Shown: one piece after another, positions 9,933 through 21,525 of the stretch
How positions within the stretch are numbered: position 1 is the first letter of the stretch
How the letters are laid out: each line of letters begins with the position of its first letter
NCBI RefSeq assembly: GCF_036669915.1
Contig: NC_089325.1
Span: forward strand, 17,673,831-17,737,830
Reading direction: 5' to 3'
DNA length: 64,000 nucleotides
Source: Pocillopora verrucosa
Lineage: Eukaryota; Cnidaria; Anthozoa; Scleractinia; Pocilloporidae
Program-made: the position numbers and the translations under genes
The notes under the pieces: generated by a model
What the model was told of the DNA's origin: nothing
What the model saw: only the letters and a program-made list of their open reading frames with translations
Database searches by the model: none

Positions 9933-10836
9933 CTATGCTGAGTTCATCTCCTCGTAAAAAACATGAATGTTATGTAGCATGCAGCACACAATGATAGTGT
10001 CAGGTATTCTGTCAGTGTCTTCCTCTAGGCAGTTAAGTAAAACCCTCCATCTTCCTTTGGTCAAACCAAATGCGTGTTCGGATACTATTCTCACCCTAGA
10101 TACCTCTTGGTTAAAATTTCTCTGGTAGTGCGTAAGCCCACCAGTATCCTTGAATGGTTGGATAAGCCAAGTTTTTGTTTGGATAAGCAGTGTCTCCCAC
10201 GATAAGAGGGTGCTCTATAGTTCCGCCTAAGTCAAAGGTGGGTTCCATTTGGATATTCTCATCTTCAGCAGCCCAATAAACGTCAGTCAAACGTAGCATC
10301 CAAGCATCAAGTAGACTTCCAGGAAAACCAGTGGCATCAGATAAATAGAGGCCAGAAGCATCAACTATTCCCTGTACTAAAAAACTGTAGAAATGTTTCC
10401 AGTTAAAGTAGTCTTTGTGGTCAATTTTTGGGGCCTTAATAGGTACATAGCTTCCATCTATCGTTCCAGCTACATTAGGTAGTTTACTTTTATTGTTGAA
10501 GCCTTCAATTTTTTTAGCTATCTCTGCTGCAGTTGATTGAAACTTGATGAATTCATCTTGATGTTGACAGACTGCTTGAACAAATTCATGGCAACACTTT
10601 AGGACAGTTGGTTTTGCCAACCCAACCATGAATCCGCATGAGCGGTAGCAATCCCTGGTAGCTAGTTGCCAGAGGCTTGCACCAACGCTCTTTGGAACTA
10701 GAATGGCATCTTGCATCCTAGTGTTTTGTCGCTGGAGCGCCGGTCCAACGAGCTGGCATATATATTCAAAAGTATCACGAGAAACTCTAAAGTTTTCTTT
10801 CCACAAGTGATCCAGTGCACTGCTATTTAGAAGTTG
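9933..10836 (-). pseudogene. PIF/Harbinger transposase with one-base frameshift
   Basis: Reading on the minus strand from a probable splice acceptor (exon begin 10836), the protein shows LWKENFRVSRDTFEYICQLV and a DDE core: first Asp in VAGTIDGSYVPIK, second Asp in PLIVGDTAYPN. At 10113-10116 a run of four T (minus strand) creates a stop after PEKF. Removing one base would continue in frame through the last catalytic Glu block (VSEHAFGLTKGRWRV) to a stop at 9933-9935. All three catalytic residues exist, but not in one frame, so this copy is dead or carries an assembly error. HARBI1-like family. Its Myb partner is convergent at 9222-9839. I could not find matching inverted repeats, so element borders are unknown. 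Confidence 0.75.
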
Positions 10837-11268
10837 CTGAAACCAATTGTGTGGTCATGGAAATATCCAAGCTCTCCTTGGCTGGCAGGCAAGTTTATGA
10901 CAAGCTTGTTAATGTAAACAAAATGCTGACAAACCTTGAAGGTAGCATAGTTGAAAGCGCCTTCTTTGGTGTCTTCTCCCAAAAAACTGCTGGATGGTTA
11001 TATTTATGGTGGACTGTCATATAATAAGCAGGAGAATCACTGCAATTGAGCTTAATAGATCTTGATTCGTAACATCCATGTTGCTCTGTACTTTCCCGCC
11101 AATTTGTCGGGTCAGTGAACTCATATCTAATTATATTTAACCCTGAAGGGAGTCTGTTACTGTGTAACCACATCCCCAAGGGTAACATGAAACCTAAGCT
11201 TAAACAAACCCAAGCCATTTACCCTCCATAAAGCCCCAAACCCAAGGTGTATGTAACCACAGCTAATA
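10837..11268. other. Unassigned spacer between Harbinger and piggyBac relics
   Basis: It holds the upstream part of the Harbinger transposase (probable intron) and a minus-strand 107-codon open stretch (10895-11218) without recognisable domains. A TTAACCCTGAAGGGA at 11138-11152 resembles the outer end of piggyBac-type inverted repeats and could be the left end of the next relic; this is weak. Confidence 0.25.
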
Positions 11269-12231
11269 TATGCCTATGAAAGCCAATAAATTTGGCATCA
11301 AAGTTTTGGTGCTCACTGATGACAAAAACTTCCTCCTCTCGTGGTTCCAAATCACACTAGTGAACTAATTAAACAAAAAGGTTTGGGATACTATATTGTT
11401 TGGACACTCAGTGAACCATATCTGGACAACTGCTGACATTTTTTCCTGATTATTTTTTTACTTCAGCTAATTTGATGCGAGATTTGGAGTTGAGGGGTAC
11501 TTACACTTGCAGCACTGTGCACACAGACAGGAGAGACTATCCTGCTGAATTGAAGCATGCCAAGTTAGTTCCTGGGGAGATCAGAACTCATCAGTGCAGA
11601 ATTTGGTGGCTACAATGTGAAGGGACAAACATGTTGTATCTCTCTAATCAACAAACACTCCTCTGGAGCCCAAGATCCAAGCTGTACAGCAGGTTGTGCG
11701 AGAAAGAAGAAAGCGAGTTGTCCCCGCAGACTTGAAGGAAAAGCCAGATGTGGTCACTGTGTATAACAAAGGCATGAATGGGGTCAATGCCAACGATCAA
11801 TACCAGAGCTACTATACTCAAGGGTCAGTTTCCCAAAAGAGGTGCAAGTATTTGCCTTGGTTCTTCTTAAACTTGTCCATCATCAATGGTTATATTTTAG
11901 AGAAAGTTGAAAGAAGGTGCAAAGCCAACTAGCCTTCCAGCATGAACTGGCAAGGCTCCATATAGCTGGTTATGATGGCTATAAACATCCCTCAACATCA
12001 GGCAAGTGTGTCATCCAAACTCTCTCAAGTAAAGAGAACTTGAAAGGATACTTTCTTGAAAAGTTGCAGGGCAGAAAGAAAGCGTGTGCCATGTGCTCAA
12101 AAGATGGAAAAAAATGCAGTGGAGGACGCATCTTCAAAACCTCGTACAGTTGCAAACAAGGTGGCATTGCCTTATGTCTGCTAATGTGTGGCGAACTCTT
12201 CTGCTTTTCAAAATGGCATGGAAGAAATTAA
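11269..12231 (+). pseudogene. Broken piggyBac transposase (PGBD-like)
   Basis: Pieces of one protein lie in order in different frames. They are: MKANKFGIKVLVLTDDKNF (11269 on), GLGYYIVWTLSEPYLDN, then ELRGTYTCSTVHTDRRDYP with LVPGEI (11472-11735), then VYNKGMNGVNANDQYQSYY with WFFLNLSIINGYI (11696-11932), and finally a Cys-rich tail KKACAMCSKDGKKCSGG (11917-12231). These match the later part of the DDD core, the YNKxMGGVDxxDQ block, the hydrophobic LDLAIVNAYI helix and the C-terminal zinc-binding domain of piggyBac transposases. Frameshifts and an in-frame stop at each junction, plus loss of the N-terminal half, make it non-functional. Confidence 0.75.
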
Positions 12232-12239
12232 CAATAAAA

Positions 12240-14470
12240 TACAAATAACCTTAATTCTTAAATTGTATCACATTTTTTTTTGTTCTTTACTACAATCTTA
12301 TATGTACTGCCATGGCAAGTAATCAGATTAGTGCAAATCATCACTGGAGGTTGTGTGTTTTTGCAGTTTTGTTCTTTGATAAAAATTATGATAACTAAAA
12401 ACCGTTTGAAAATCTTCCAAGAACACACACTTGAGTACAAGATAGAGAAACAACAGGAACAATTTTTACTAAGATTAAAAGCATTTCCCCAAAGAGTAAA
12501 TTTTATCCTGAACTCAGATTCATTTACAAAGTGATAGAGGATTTTATCAGCTCTTGTGATGTTTTCAAAAACTATCTGGTATTTTGATTCAATAAACGTG
12601 AAGTAAACTGAAGTACCTAAAGAAGCTCACTAATTCTACTGTACATAGACTCATAACACTCTGATGAATACAAGCCCTCCACTATTGGAAAACACCTTTG
12701 TGATGCCCACAATCACAGGAACAAAGATCTACATGAACAATTTACCACCCTTAAGAAATGTTGTGGGGAATATGAATGCTTATTACACAAAATGTTCTTT
12801 ATCCTATCAAAGAAAACAAAACTATATTCGTTCCTTTATCAACACCTCTACATTCTACATAAGAATTTGAAAATAGTGGAAGAGTGATTGAAGTATCATT
12901 CAAAATTATCATCACTGATTTATATTGTTTCATTTATTGTTGTGTAACTAAGGAATTTAATTGGTGAAGTTAAGGAATTAGATTTCCTTATTTCAATGTT
13001 TTTCTTGGATCAAACAAATTATCATTACCATCCTACCTTAAGTTCTAATGGAAATAAAGTTATGTGTGTATGTATGGTAGTTCAATATGCACGATGAGCT
13101 GTGAGACACTTTAATATAATTATTTATCCCCAAAACTTGCTCAATCTTGATTTAAAACTGTCCCAAATGTTGGGTTGTACCTTGACTCTCATGTCCTGTT
13201 CTCATGTACTTTGTAAGAATACTTTGTACTTAAAGATAAACTTGATACCAAAGATTTAATACACTACTCTTCTTGGAGCCTGCACATGTGCATCACTGGG
13301 GTTTTGTCTGCTCATACGTACTTACAATAATTACTCTCAAAGCAGTCAAAAAATTTATGAGAGTTTGAAATGATCGATGAACAGTTTAAATGGAATATCA
13401 TGCAGATACTCTCTTTCATTTTGATTGCATTCACATCAATATATTTCCATAACCATTAGCTTATCTCATATTTTAATAGGGTATTAATTTCCTCACCTGT
13501 AATAACAATGCTATTGTAGTCTTTTTGTCGATCATATGTGAAAACTAATCAATTTTGGTGAGTTGTAATACAGGTTTGCGTGCATTTCTAGTGAATGTAG
13601 TGGTGGTGAAAGGTTGACATTAGTAGTACCTATGTTAGTAAGGTGTTTCTACTCGTATTTATTGCAAACAATATCACTCACATACATTAGCTCAGACAAC
13701 CTCTTCCTCCATGATGTCAATATATCTGATTATCATTTTAAAAGAGTAAATGTGTTTTAGTGATACTTTTGGAACTCCTTCTCTTGTGCTGTGATATAAG
13801 TTCAGATCTGTTCCAAATTGGTCTCTTGTGGAATTTGATTCAAACCTGTTGTATCAAACCAAAGGAATTTCTAAAATTTTGCCACAAGATAAGTATTAAT
13901 ACGCAGAATTTGTATTAAAGCCAACTTTTCAATCTCTACCATGTATAGTAATAGCCCATATTTTAAAAAGAAAATTGCATGTTAGCTTATGTCATGAGCA
14001 AGTGTGCAAAAAAATTTCATATCTTCTGGCCACTGTGTAATATCCTCTATATATATTTATATAAAATATATGTGGTAACCTTTTCTTTTTCTTTTCTTAA
14101 TAATCTCTTAGGATAGTTTATTAAACTGTTTTAAGAGTATCTAATGAAAGATAAAGATAAAGACAGGGATGATTAGAATCACCTCCTCCAAAAAGAGCAA
14201 AGAGTTTCAGTTTTCTTTCTGATACTTAATTACTTTACTTATTTTGTCACTTGACTAATTTATCACACCCTGCAACAGGAGCCACTCTATACCCACTCCT
14301 CAGGAATCAAACAGTTTCAACCAAACTCAATCACTACCGACAGGGAAACCAAGAATTGAGAAGTCAGGAAGAGAGACAGCCAATACTACAACATACTGAA
14401 GAGCTACCATGACTCCAGACACAGAGCCAGGAAACACATAATCCATGGGCAGAAATTTAGGACAGTCAGC
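12240..14470. other. AT-rich intergenic DNA, nothing called
   Basis: About 2.2 kb with only short chance frames, a (TA)n stretch near 14050-14070 and no domains, RNA genes or clear repeats that I can see. Confidence 0.4.
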
Positions 14471-14564
14471 GGTTCGTGACGCAGGCTCTATTCTGTATAT
14501 TTCGACCCTACTGAGTCTGCGTAGCTTGGTTGTGAAGCAGTTAGAAAGCTAATCAGTGAGCGAA

Positions 14565-15458
14565 ATGCCAAAAATTTTGTTTTATAAATCGCTGAATGAT
14601 CTCAGTACCGCGGATTTTTACACAGAGAGAAAGAGAAAAAAATTTAGATTCTACGAGATCGAAAGAGTCGTTCCAAAAAGAGTCGGTAAGGAAAAGGTAA
14701 GTGAATCTGCTTTGCTCCGAGTGTTTGACTGAAATGAATCTCTCTTTCATAATGAATACTCGTTAAACCTTACTCAATCATTGGTCTAGATTGAATATTT
14801 CATCAAGTGGAAGGGCTACTCGAGCCTACAAACCTCCTGGGAGCCAGAAGAGAATTTAAACGCCTTTGCTTTGAGGTGAGATATCATGTGTGATTAACAG
14901 CTTTATAATTACACAAAAAACAGGGGGAATTCGTTACATTGGTTTCCTCTGTTGATATTCTGTGCTTGTATGGAATAATTTCCTACTCAATGTAAAAATT
15001 GTAATACTATTTTTTAAGATGAATGTTTTTTCCTTGCCCTTAGAACATTCAACAACCCAAGGCTCACACAGCAAGAGATTGCTGATGCCAGTGAGGGTCT
15101 CCACATTGGCATTTTAGAGCAGTTAAAATCAAAGTCTCAATTTCCCACTGTCATTGCTTTTAACCACACTTATTTTAACTTTTTGTTTAAAGATAAGGGA
15201 CGGAAAAGTAACGACAGTGGATACATCCTCCTTGAAAAACAGAATTTTATAAGATGCCACTTTCCTAATGGGTGGCACAGGCTAATAGATAGTATAGGGG
15301 ATGGGGTGCAAATTGACTTTCCTGTGAAGGTCAGATTGTTTTTGTCATGGAGTCCAAAGACTCATAACTTGACAGGGGAGTTAATTACACCTTGCCCACG
15401 ATATAGACCAGAAAAATTGAGTATTTCTTTTTGTAAAGCAGCATGTAGCCTGATATGA
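14565..15458 (+). CDS. Chromodomain protein, cnidarian, otherwise unrecognised
   Basis: Three exons, 14565-14696, 14790-14875 and 15044-15458, join in phase to 210 residues with no disruption. The chromodomain occupies about residues 27-75: FRFYEIERVV, then IEYFIKWKGY and SWEPEENLN. The aromatic cage that binds methyl-lysine in HP1 (Tyr of the YxVExI strand, Trp and Tyr of KWKGY) is conserved. Intron 1 falls inside the chromodomain. The remaining 130 residues (EIADASEGLHIGILEQLKSK, then SGYILLEKQNF, GDGVQIDFPVKV, FLSWSPKTH) form no fold I know. The gene is convergent with the coiled-coil gene at 15872-17531, and both starts are preceded by a cgtgacgca motif about 90-110 bases upstream. It may be a host chromatin reader or part of a mobile unit. 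Confidence 0.75.
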
Positions 15459-15871
15459 GACAAATTAAAGAAACCAAGACTTGATTTGATTCTATTTGGC
15501 ATTGTGTATTTATTACGAAATAGAAAATCTATATTTTTGTAGTAGTTCATCACATATTCTTATATTGAGTCAAATTTTTCATATTTACAACCTAGAAGTA
15601 CTTGCGGTGTGCGGGCTGTTTTACAATTTGTTTAGTAAGTATAAAGGACACAAGAGTAGACCTCCACTTCATTGAATGCCAGCTTTAAGAGAACATTTTT
15701 ACAATCCAAAGAACAAAAAAATCAATAGTTTTGTAGTATTTGAGATTGCTATCCCACTCATTGTTGTTATTGTTCTATTTTTCAATACTGAGTTCTCTCC
15801 ATTGTTCAGTGCAGTGGTGGTCTACTGAAACTACCCTAGATATATATGTTACCCTCATGGTAAACTAACCA

Positions 15872-17531
15872 TTACTCAGGTTCTTCAGGATCAAATGTTG
15901 TTTTCCTTTTCTTGCTCCTTGCCTCAAGGAGATCTTTTTCCCAGGTATTCTGTATTTGATTTGTTATATGGCCTTTTCTCCCTTTCTGATTTACATAGTG
16001 CCCATTGTCTGGCCTCAACTTTTAGGACATCTGATAGAATGAGGTGGCACCTTTGAGACCCAACATGATTAAAATGAATTTATAATCTCCCACCAAAAAG
16101 AATTCAAGTTTTATTTCTTTCCCATTAATTGTAATTTTGGTCATTGAATTTAGATCATTTATGTCTGAAAATAATTTAGCAAATGACTCCTTCAGTGTTT
16201 CACAATTTTCTGAGCCCTTCACAATGGCGATTTCCCCTTGCTGACATTAAATGACTGTTATTTTGCAACAAAGCAAAAGAAAGAATGATAAAGGTTGTAT
16301 TGCGAGTCATCCTTGCCCCATCCCCTGATATTTTAACTTTAACACTTTCATTTTCAAAATCAAATTCAGGATTTTGGTTGATTAAATTTTGCACCCTTTC
16401 CTTGAGAAGTTCCTTGAATGAAACTTCTGCACCCTCAGCCCTCCCAGGTGTAGATACAATATGGCACGTGTCATTTAGTTGTGTTGCCGTTGCTTAATTA
16501 GATATGATTTTGGAAGATCATTATACATTGAGAACTCATGATAAAATGAGTCCCCCACACAAAATTTGTCTAAAAGAAATAAAATTTTATCTACTTTTTC
16601 TTTTTCCTCTTCTGAAAGGGAGTCAAACCCTGTGGCAGTGTTTTCTTGCTGCTCATCACTGGCCATTTTTACATTATGCTTGCTTCCAGTCTGGACTTCT
16701 TTCATGGCAATTGACTCAATTTTTAGTCCAAAGGACTTGGCAAACCACAGTGCTGTCTGAGCTCTTGTCATGAAAGTCTTCAAAGTCCTCGACTTTTTCT
16801 TTACTTGAGAAATGTCTTTCCCCTTGTAGTCTTGCTGAGCTGTCTGCAGGCGTTCAATATAATCAATTAATTCTTTATTTGTGGTCTCAGCTTTTTCAAC
16901 ATAATCTTGAAGTGTTCTTATTTCAGCTTGCATTTCATGAAGCATTTTTCTCTTTTCTTCCTCCAAATTCGCATAGTTTGATTTCCACTCTTCAATTTCT
17001 TCATGCAGAGAAGAGTTCAACTCCTTTAGTTGTTCATTTTCCCACTCCAGCTCTGCTACTGACTGAACATGTCTCTCAAACACATGGAACTTTTTTTATT
17101 TTCCAGTTCAGGGCAAGGCCCTTTCTCCCGCTGATCTGCTTGTATTGAGACTTCACAGAAGAAGCTAATTTTCGCAGAGATTCATTCAACTCTTTTCTCA
17201 CTTCTTCCGATTTTCTGATAGAAAAAAGATTGCTAGGAATAATAAGTTCAAACAAGTCTATGCAAGTTTTACATTTTTTCCTCATACGTTTCTGAAATAC
17301 TTCAAGCGTGATCGGACCTTGCGTCAGTTCACCATCCACGTGTTCTTCTTCCTCTGTCCCTTCATTTTCTGGTTTATCAAGGAATTCATTCCAAGCTTTA
17401 AGCATAGGGAAAGGTATGTCAAAGGTAAATGTAACATTTTCCGCCATGGACTGCGAGACATATTTCAGTGAAGGAGGTTGTGGTGCCAATTTCGTATTAA
17501 ATATATAGTTGAGAGGAGGTGCGTCCGACAT
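15872..17531 (-). pseudogene. Coiled-coil / SGDGARMTRN protein, frameshifted copy
   Basis: Minus strand from ATG 17531. Segment 1 is the N-terminus with KKCKTCIDLFELI. After a run of seven A (17091-17097, minus strand) one base too long, segment 2 is a long coiled coil (ELEWENEQLKELNSSLHEEI and on) followed by TFMTRAQTALWFAKSFGLKI and LLDKFCVGDSFYHEFSM. A second shift near 16480 leads to DTCHIVSTPG, FKELLKERVQNLI, then VKVKISGDGARMTRN and FIILSFALL. A third shift near 16231 leads to KGSENCETLKESFAKLFSDI, ITINGKEIKLEFFLVGDYKF and LIMLGLKGATS, stopping at 16022. After that stop the same frame stays open to 15872 with a Lys/Arg-rich tail. I remember this SGDGARMTRN family as multi-copy and uncharacterised in cnidarians. 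Conserved acidic residues (GDG, GDYK) could suggest a nuclease-like fold, but that is a guess. This copy is broken unless the shifts are assembly errors. Confidence 0.65.
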
Positions 17532-17639
17532 TGTAAATGTTTCAAGTGATTACGAAACTGGAGAGGTAAGATTTTATATTATTTTATAGCAAAATAACAG
17601 ATCGAGACCGGAAAGAAATGAGAAACTTGCGTCACGTTT

Positions 17640-19300
17640 ATGCCTAAATTGGAAGTCACGCAACCATGTCACGGAATGGATAGCGTTACGGCAAAGCACG
17701 GTTATTTTTTAATATCACCCTTGAACCAATCAGTTTTCTTTATTTATATCATCTGACCTATGTAAACAAGCTAAGATACCAAGCCTTTGAAAGTACAAAT
17801 GGCGTCGGAAACCATTTGTTCGGGAAGAACCGTCGATCCAACTTCTGCGACATCCTTTCTGCGTGACTAAAGGCGAAAGTTCTGTTCGCCGATGAATACT
17901 GCAAATCTTCAACTTTACGGGGATCAAAAAGAATGCCACATTCATCCAAAAAAGCGGCACAAAATGAGAGATAAGAGACCCCTGTTCGCAGCGCGATGCT
18001 CGCAACCTACCAATAGTGTCTTCTTTCGCGGATGTGCCGGGTCGAAGTTTGGCTATTTCGGCCAATTTACTGTGTTTGTATGGAAGTGCAATATGAGTCT
18101 TATATGGGATTTGCGTAATTCGTTTGGGATCAAAGACGAAACGAGTGTGAACCTCGAAATTTCGTCCAAAGCAGCAACTCACTAACACGATAGCACACCG
18201 ATGCTCGCAAGCACGATAATTATTTTCATTTTGTCAAAATTTTTTAATATTAGAACTTTGCCATACAAATCCTTAGAAGCTTCGGACATTTTTAAAGGGC
18301 ATTAGGAAAACTCTGCGCATGCTTAGCCGCCATGATGTCCTTCATTTCTGCCTACGAAAATCAGAGGGGCAGTACTTCTGAAACTTGAAAAGACACTCTG
18401 AGGAGAACCTCTGTATGAACCACACATCTACATAGCCACAAAGGTCACTAGCTCCACTATCCATGCCAAGAAAACAATGACAAGAAACATTTATGCAGAG
18501 ATGCATCAACATTTTACACTGAACACAAATTTTATCCCTCTTCAACTTACTCATTACCTTTTCCTCTTTCTCTCTCCCCTATTAATGGACTCACCTTCTA
18601 AGGTGAGCACTGAAAAAGCTGAAGAATTTCCCACATCTTTGATAATCCTTCACATAACACAATTCTCTTAGGAATGCTGCCTTTCATTTTAATTACCACA
18701 GCAAGATAATAATTTTCTAGAGAAATAAAATCAGTTACAGTATCTTGATTACTTTTGTGTGACTAAGAGTGAACATCATCACTTATTTTGACTCAAAGCT
18801 GATGTCATTCTATGGAATGGCCAGTGGTACATTATTGTTGAAAGATATGTTGATGAGCACAGAATTGAAACTGATATGTAAACATGGATAGAAAGTAGAA
18901 ACATTGAGGCTCTTTTCTTTTAAGGGATATGCCTTGCCTTTTTATTTTTTTTATATATATAATTTACCATTAGTAAATTGCTGTTGGCCCACTTTTTTGA
19001 GAAGTGAAACAAGCATTTAATAATAAAAACATCTATTGCTGATTTCCTGGCTATATGAAGCCACTTAAATTTCAAGATTAGAAAGAAATTGTAATTGAAG
19101 TTCCTGTTCTTTCCCCTCTCACACCCCTGTCACTTCTTTATCATTTAGTAATTTTTTTATCTAGCATATATTTGAATTAGGCAAATTATTGTGTCAATAT
19201 TATTACTACTATTGTAATTGAATTTTTTTAACATAAGAAGTAATCAAAAATAAATTAATAAGTTTACATTGATGACCAACACTTCTGAGATAAAGAGTTA
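17640..19300. other. Intergenic, no supported gene
   Basis: Contains two overlapping minus-strand open stretches (17730-18188 and 17758-17949). The second opens MDECGILFDPRKVEDL and could be a first exon, but no downstream partner is visible. No known domain is found, and the rest is AT-rich. Confidence 0.3.
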
Positions 19301-19311
19301 AACAGGACAGC

Positions 19312-19500
19312 AATTGGTTAGCTGATGTTGTAGAGCACTGGACTGCCATGCAAGAGGTCATAGGTTCAAACCCTAAACTGGACCAACACCCAGAGTCTTA
19401 AAATATCTGAAGAGAAGGTGCTGCCTTTGTTACAACATCTACCAATGGTTCATTCTAGTCTTCTCGGATAAACATCTTCTCTTGACTGGTTAGAAAGTGT
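19312..19500 (+). mobile_element. tRNA-derived SINE
   Basis: The head reads like a tRNA gene: ggttagctgatgttgtagag (A-box region, 19316-19335) and, 28 bases on, the B box ggttcaaaccc (19363-19373). It lacks a proper acceptor stem and continues into a non-tRNA body (ggaccaacacccagagtctt, then gtcttctcggataa). I recall that body from an abundant coral SINE. It is therefore called a SINE and not a functional tRNA gene. Confidence 0.6.
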
Positions 19501-20067
19501 TAAAAAACCCAAGCACTTCTCCCACAGGAGGGGAACATAGCTACCACACAGTAAGTTTTGGTGAGCCTGGTTGCACACCTTGTTCCTTTAATTCGCCTCT
19601 AGATGGAATTAGAGCTTCTGCAGTGACAAATTTTAGTGCATTCTTCACAGAATATCCACCACCGGAAATCTTTGTTAACAGCCAAGTTGGTAAAGTCAAT
19701 ATTGTTTATTCCCCATTTTAATCTTGTGTGCCTCGATAAACTTTTTGGATACCATGAATACACCAAATTGTTGGTACAACTTATGAACTGGAGCTGATAA
19801 GTTCTTGAAACATTTAACTCTTAAAATGCATCTGAAGTAAAATATATATTTTTCTTGGTTGCTACTTTATAACTAAAAAAAAAATACAGATCAGCGAGTT
19901 AAACAGTCAAAACCTCAGAGGTTTAAGGAGGGTCCAGTTGGTGAGCATCCAAAACATTTGTCTTACAGAGGAAGTGATGTAGTTAGAGGTTCCAAATGGT
20001 GTTGGGAGTGAGCTAATATGTAGCTGGTGGCCCCATTAAAGAAAATTGCAAAAACAAAACTGAAACT

Positions 20068-20345
20068 CCAGGCTTATCAACACACTATTTTCCCAAAAAA
20101 GAACACATGCACAAGAAGTGGACATGATTTGTGTGTATTCATTGCAAAGAGTTTGTCCCCAAGAAGTCTTATGTTTATGTGTGATTCATTTTGAGGACCT
20201 GTTTCAAACACAAGCCTGTGTTCTTGATGGACAAACTGCGACAACCTCTGGAGCTGAAAAAGCAGCTTATCAAGGGCTCAGATCCAATGAAGCCAACAGT
20301 TGTGCCTCACAATTCTCCTCTCACCAAGCAAAAACAATGAAGAGT
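20068..20345 (+). pseudogene. THAP zinc-finger relic
   Basis: One frame reads STHYFPKKEHMHKKW, a stop, then FVCIHCKEFVPKKSYVYV and a second stop. The neighbouring frame supplies HFEDLFQTQACVLDGQ and TSGAEKAA. Together these follow the second half of a THAP domain: F-P-K, then K-x-W, then F-x-P-x-x-x-S-x-V-C-x-x-H-F-E. Two stops and a shift break it, the first Cys pair is not visible, and the preceding exon is absent. It probably derives from a THAP-containing transposase, though not from the copy at 6.9-8.6 kb. Confidence 0.45.
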
Positions 20346-21313
20346 AAGTACATGCATGTTAAGTTAATATTTAAGACATGCTCCTGGATTCCACTATTGT
20401 GATTATTATTCCCAAGTGCCTTCAAAAATGTATTCCCCATTCTTCTTGTGAGATCACCAGATTTTTAATCAAAATTGAATGACTACAAAAAAGTCTTTTT
20501 TTTCAAAATTTGCTCTCTTAACATTATCACTTTTGGAGAAATTTAAGTCAAATGAGACCAAATATGAATGAAATTGTATATTCATCACTAACCATTTGAG
20601 TATTCATTCCTTTAGACTACTGGGGAGGTAGATGAATTCATCAAGATGGAAGCTAAGACCATTTCACTGAAATTGGCTTCTTTTACAGTAAGCTCTAAAG
20701 ACACTGCCCAAACCAGCTTTTTGCTGTCATTTACACAAATGCCTTTACAGGTTTAGATGGTAGTTTGAATTGCTCCAAAGCTACATTAATGCTTCTTGTA
20801 GTGTACCATTACTTTAATCTTCAGTATGATACAAATCAGAAGCTCTTGTTCCAACTCTAACAGGGACATGTACTGGGATTGCAACTTCTACTATGTAGTC
20901 ACAAGTGTGCAACAATATTTCAAGAAAGTGCACATAAGACAGAGCCATAAAGGACTCAATATGTCCTTTCACCTTGACTGGAACTGTATTTTAAAGAATG
21001 TATTTTGTGTTTTAAGGTGCTAGTGGTTCAAATGGTCTTCGAATTGACCTTTGAGTTTCACATCAAGATGTGTCTTATTGTGACAATACCAACAGCACGA
21101 CACAGCTCACGATACCCTGGATGTAGTTAATATATTCATTTCATGTTGCTTTGATTGTGCAATATCTAAGTTCTTTTTGGCATTGTGATTAAAACTCCAC
21201 ATTGAAGCCACTGTTTCCTTCTTGTTACACTTATATAGGTACTGTTGTTTCATTTCAACTTTTCATTTGTGTCATTATTTCTTAAATGGCCTTCACAGGC
21301 TCCATCATGCCTC
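20346..21313. other. Intergenic, nothing called
   Basis: About 970 bp of AT-rich DNA with short chance frames only. Confidence 0.4.
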
Positions 21314-21525
21314 TTAACCCTTTAACTCCCCAGATGTGATTGCTTATTCTCCCCTCTAGCTGCTACACCTTTCCCTATAAATTGGTTACTCATATTTGAT
21401 GCTCAATCAAGGTAAATCTTATACCTGATGAGTTTGAGTATTCTCACTACCTGTTTGCTGTATAATCTATAGATATTAAAAAGGAGAAGTTACATGTTAA
21501 TCACTTCTGGGAGTTAAAGGGTTAA
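21314..21525. mobile_element. TTAA-flanked MITE, family B
   Basis: The left end is TTAACCCTTTAACTCCC plus cagatgtgatt. The right end reads aatcacttctgg then GAGTTAAAGGGTTAA, which is its reverse complement with few changes. The TTAA on both sides is the expected target duplication of piggyBac-type elements, and the CCCTTTAA tip fits. Length is 212 bp with no coding capacity. Confidence 0.8.

Noticed and set aside
10895-11218. 107-codon minus-strand frame as N-terminal part of the Harbinger transposase
   Set aside because: No resemblance to HARBI1-like N-termini, and it is not needed by the acceptor-defined exon.
19316-19388. Functional tRNA gene
   Set aside because: A and B boxes exist but the cloverleaf does not close and a SINE body follows.
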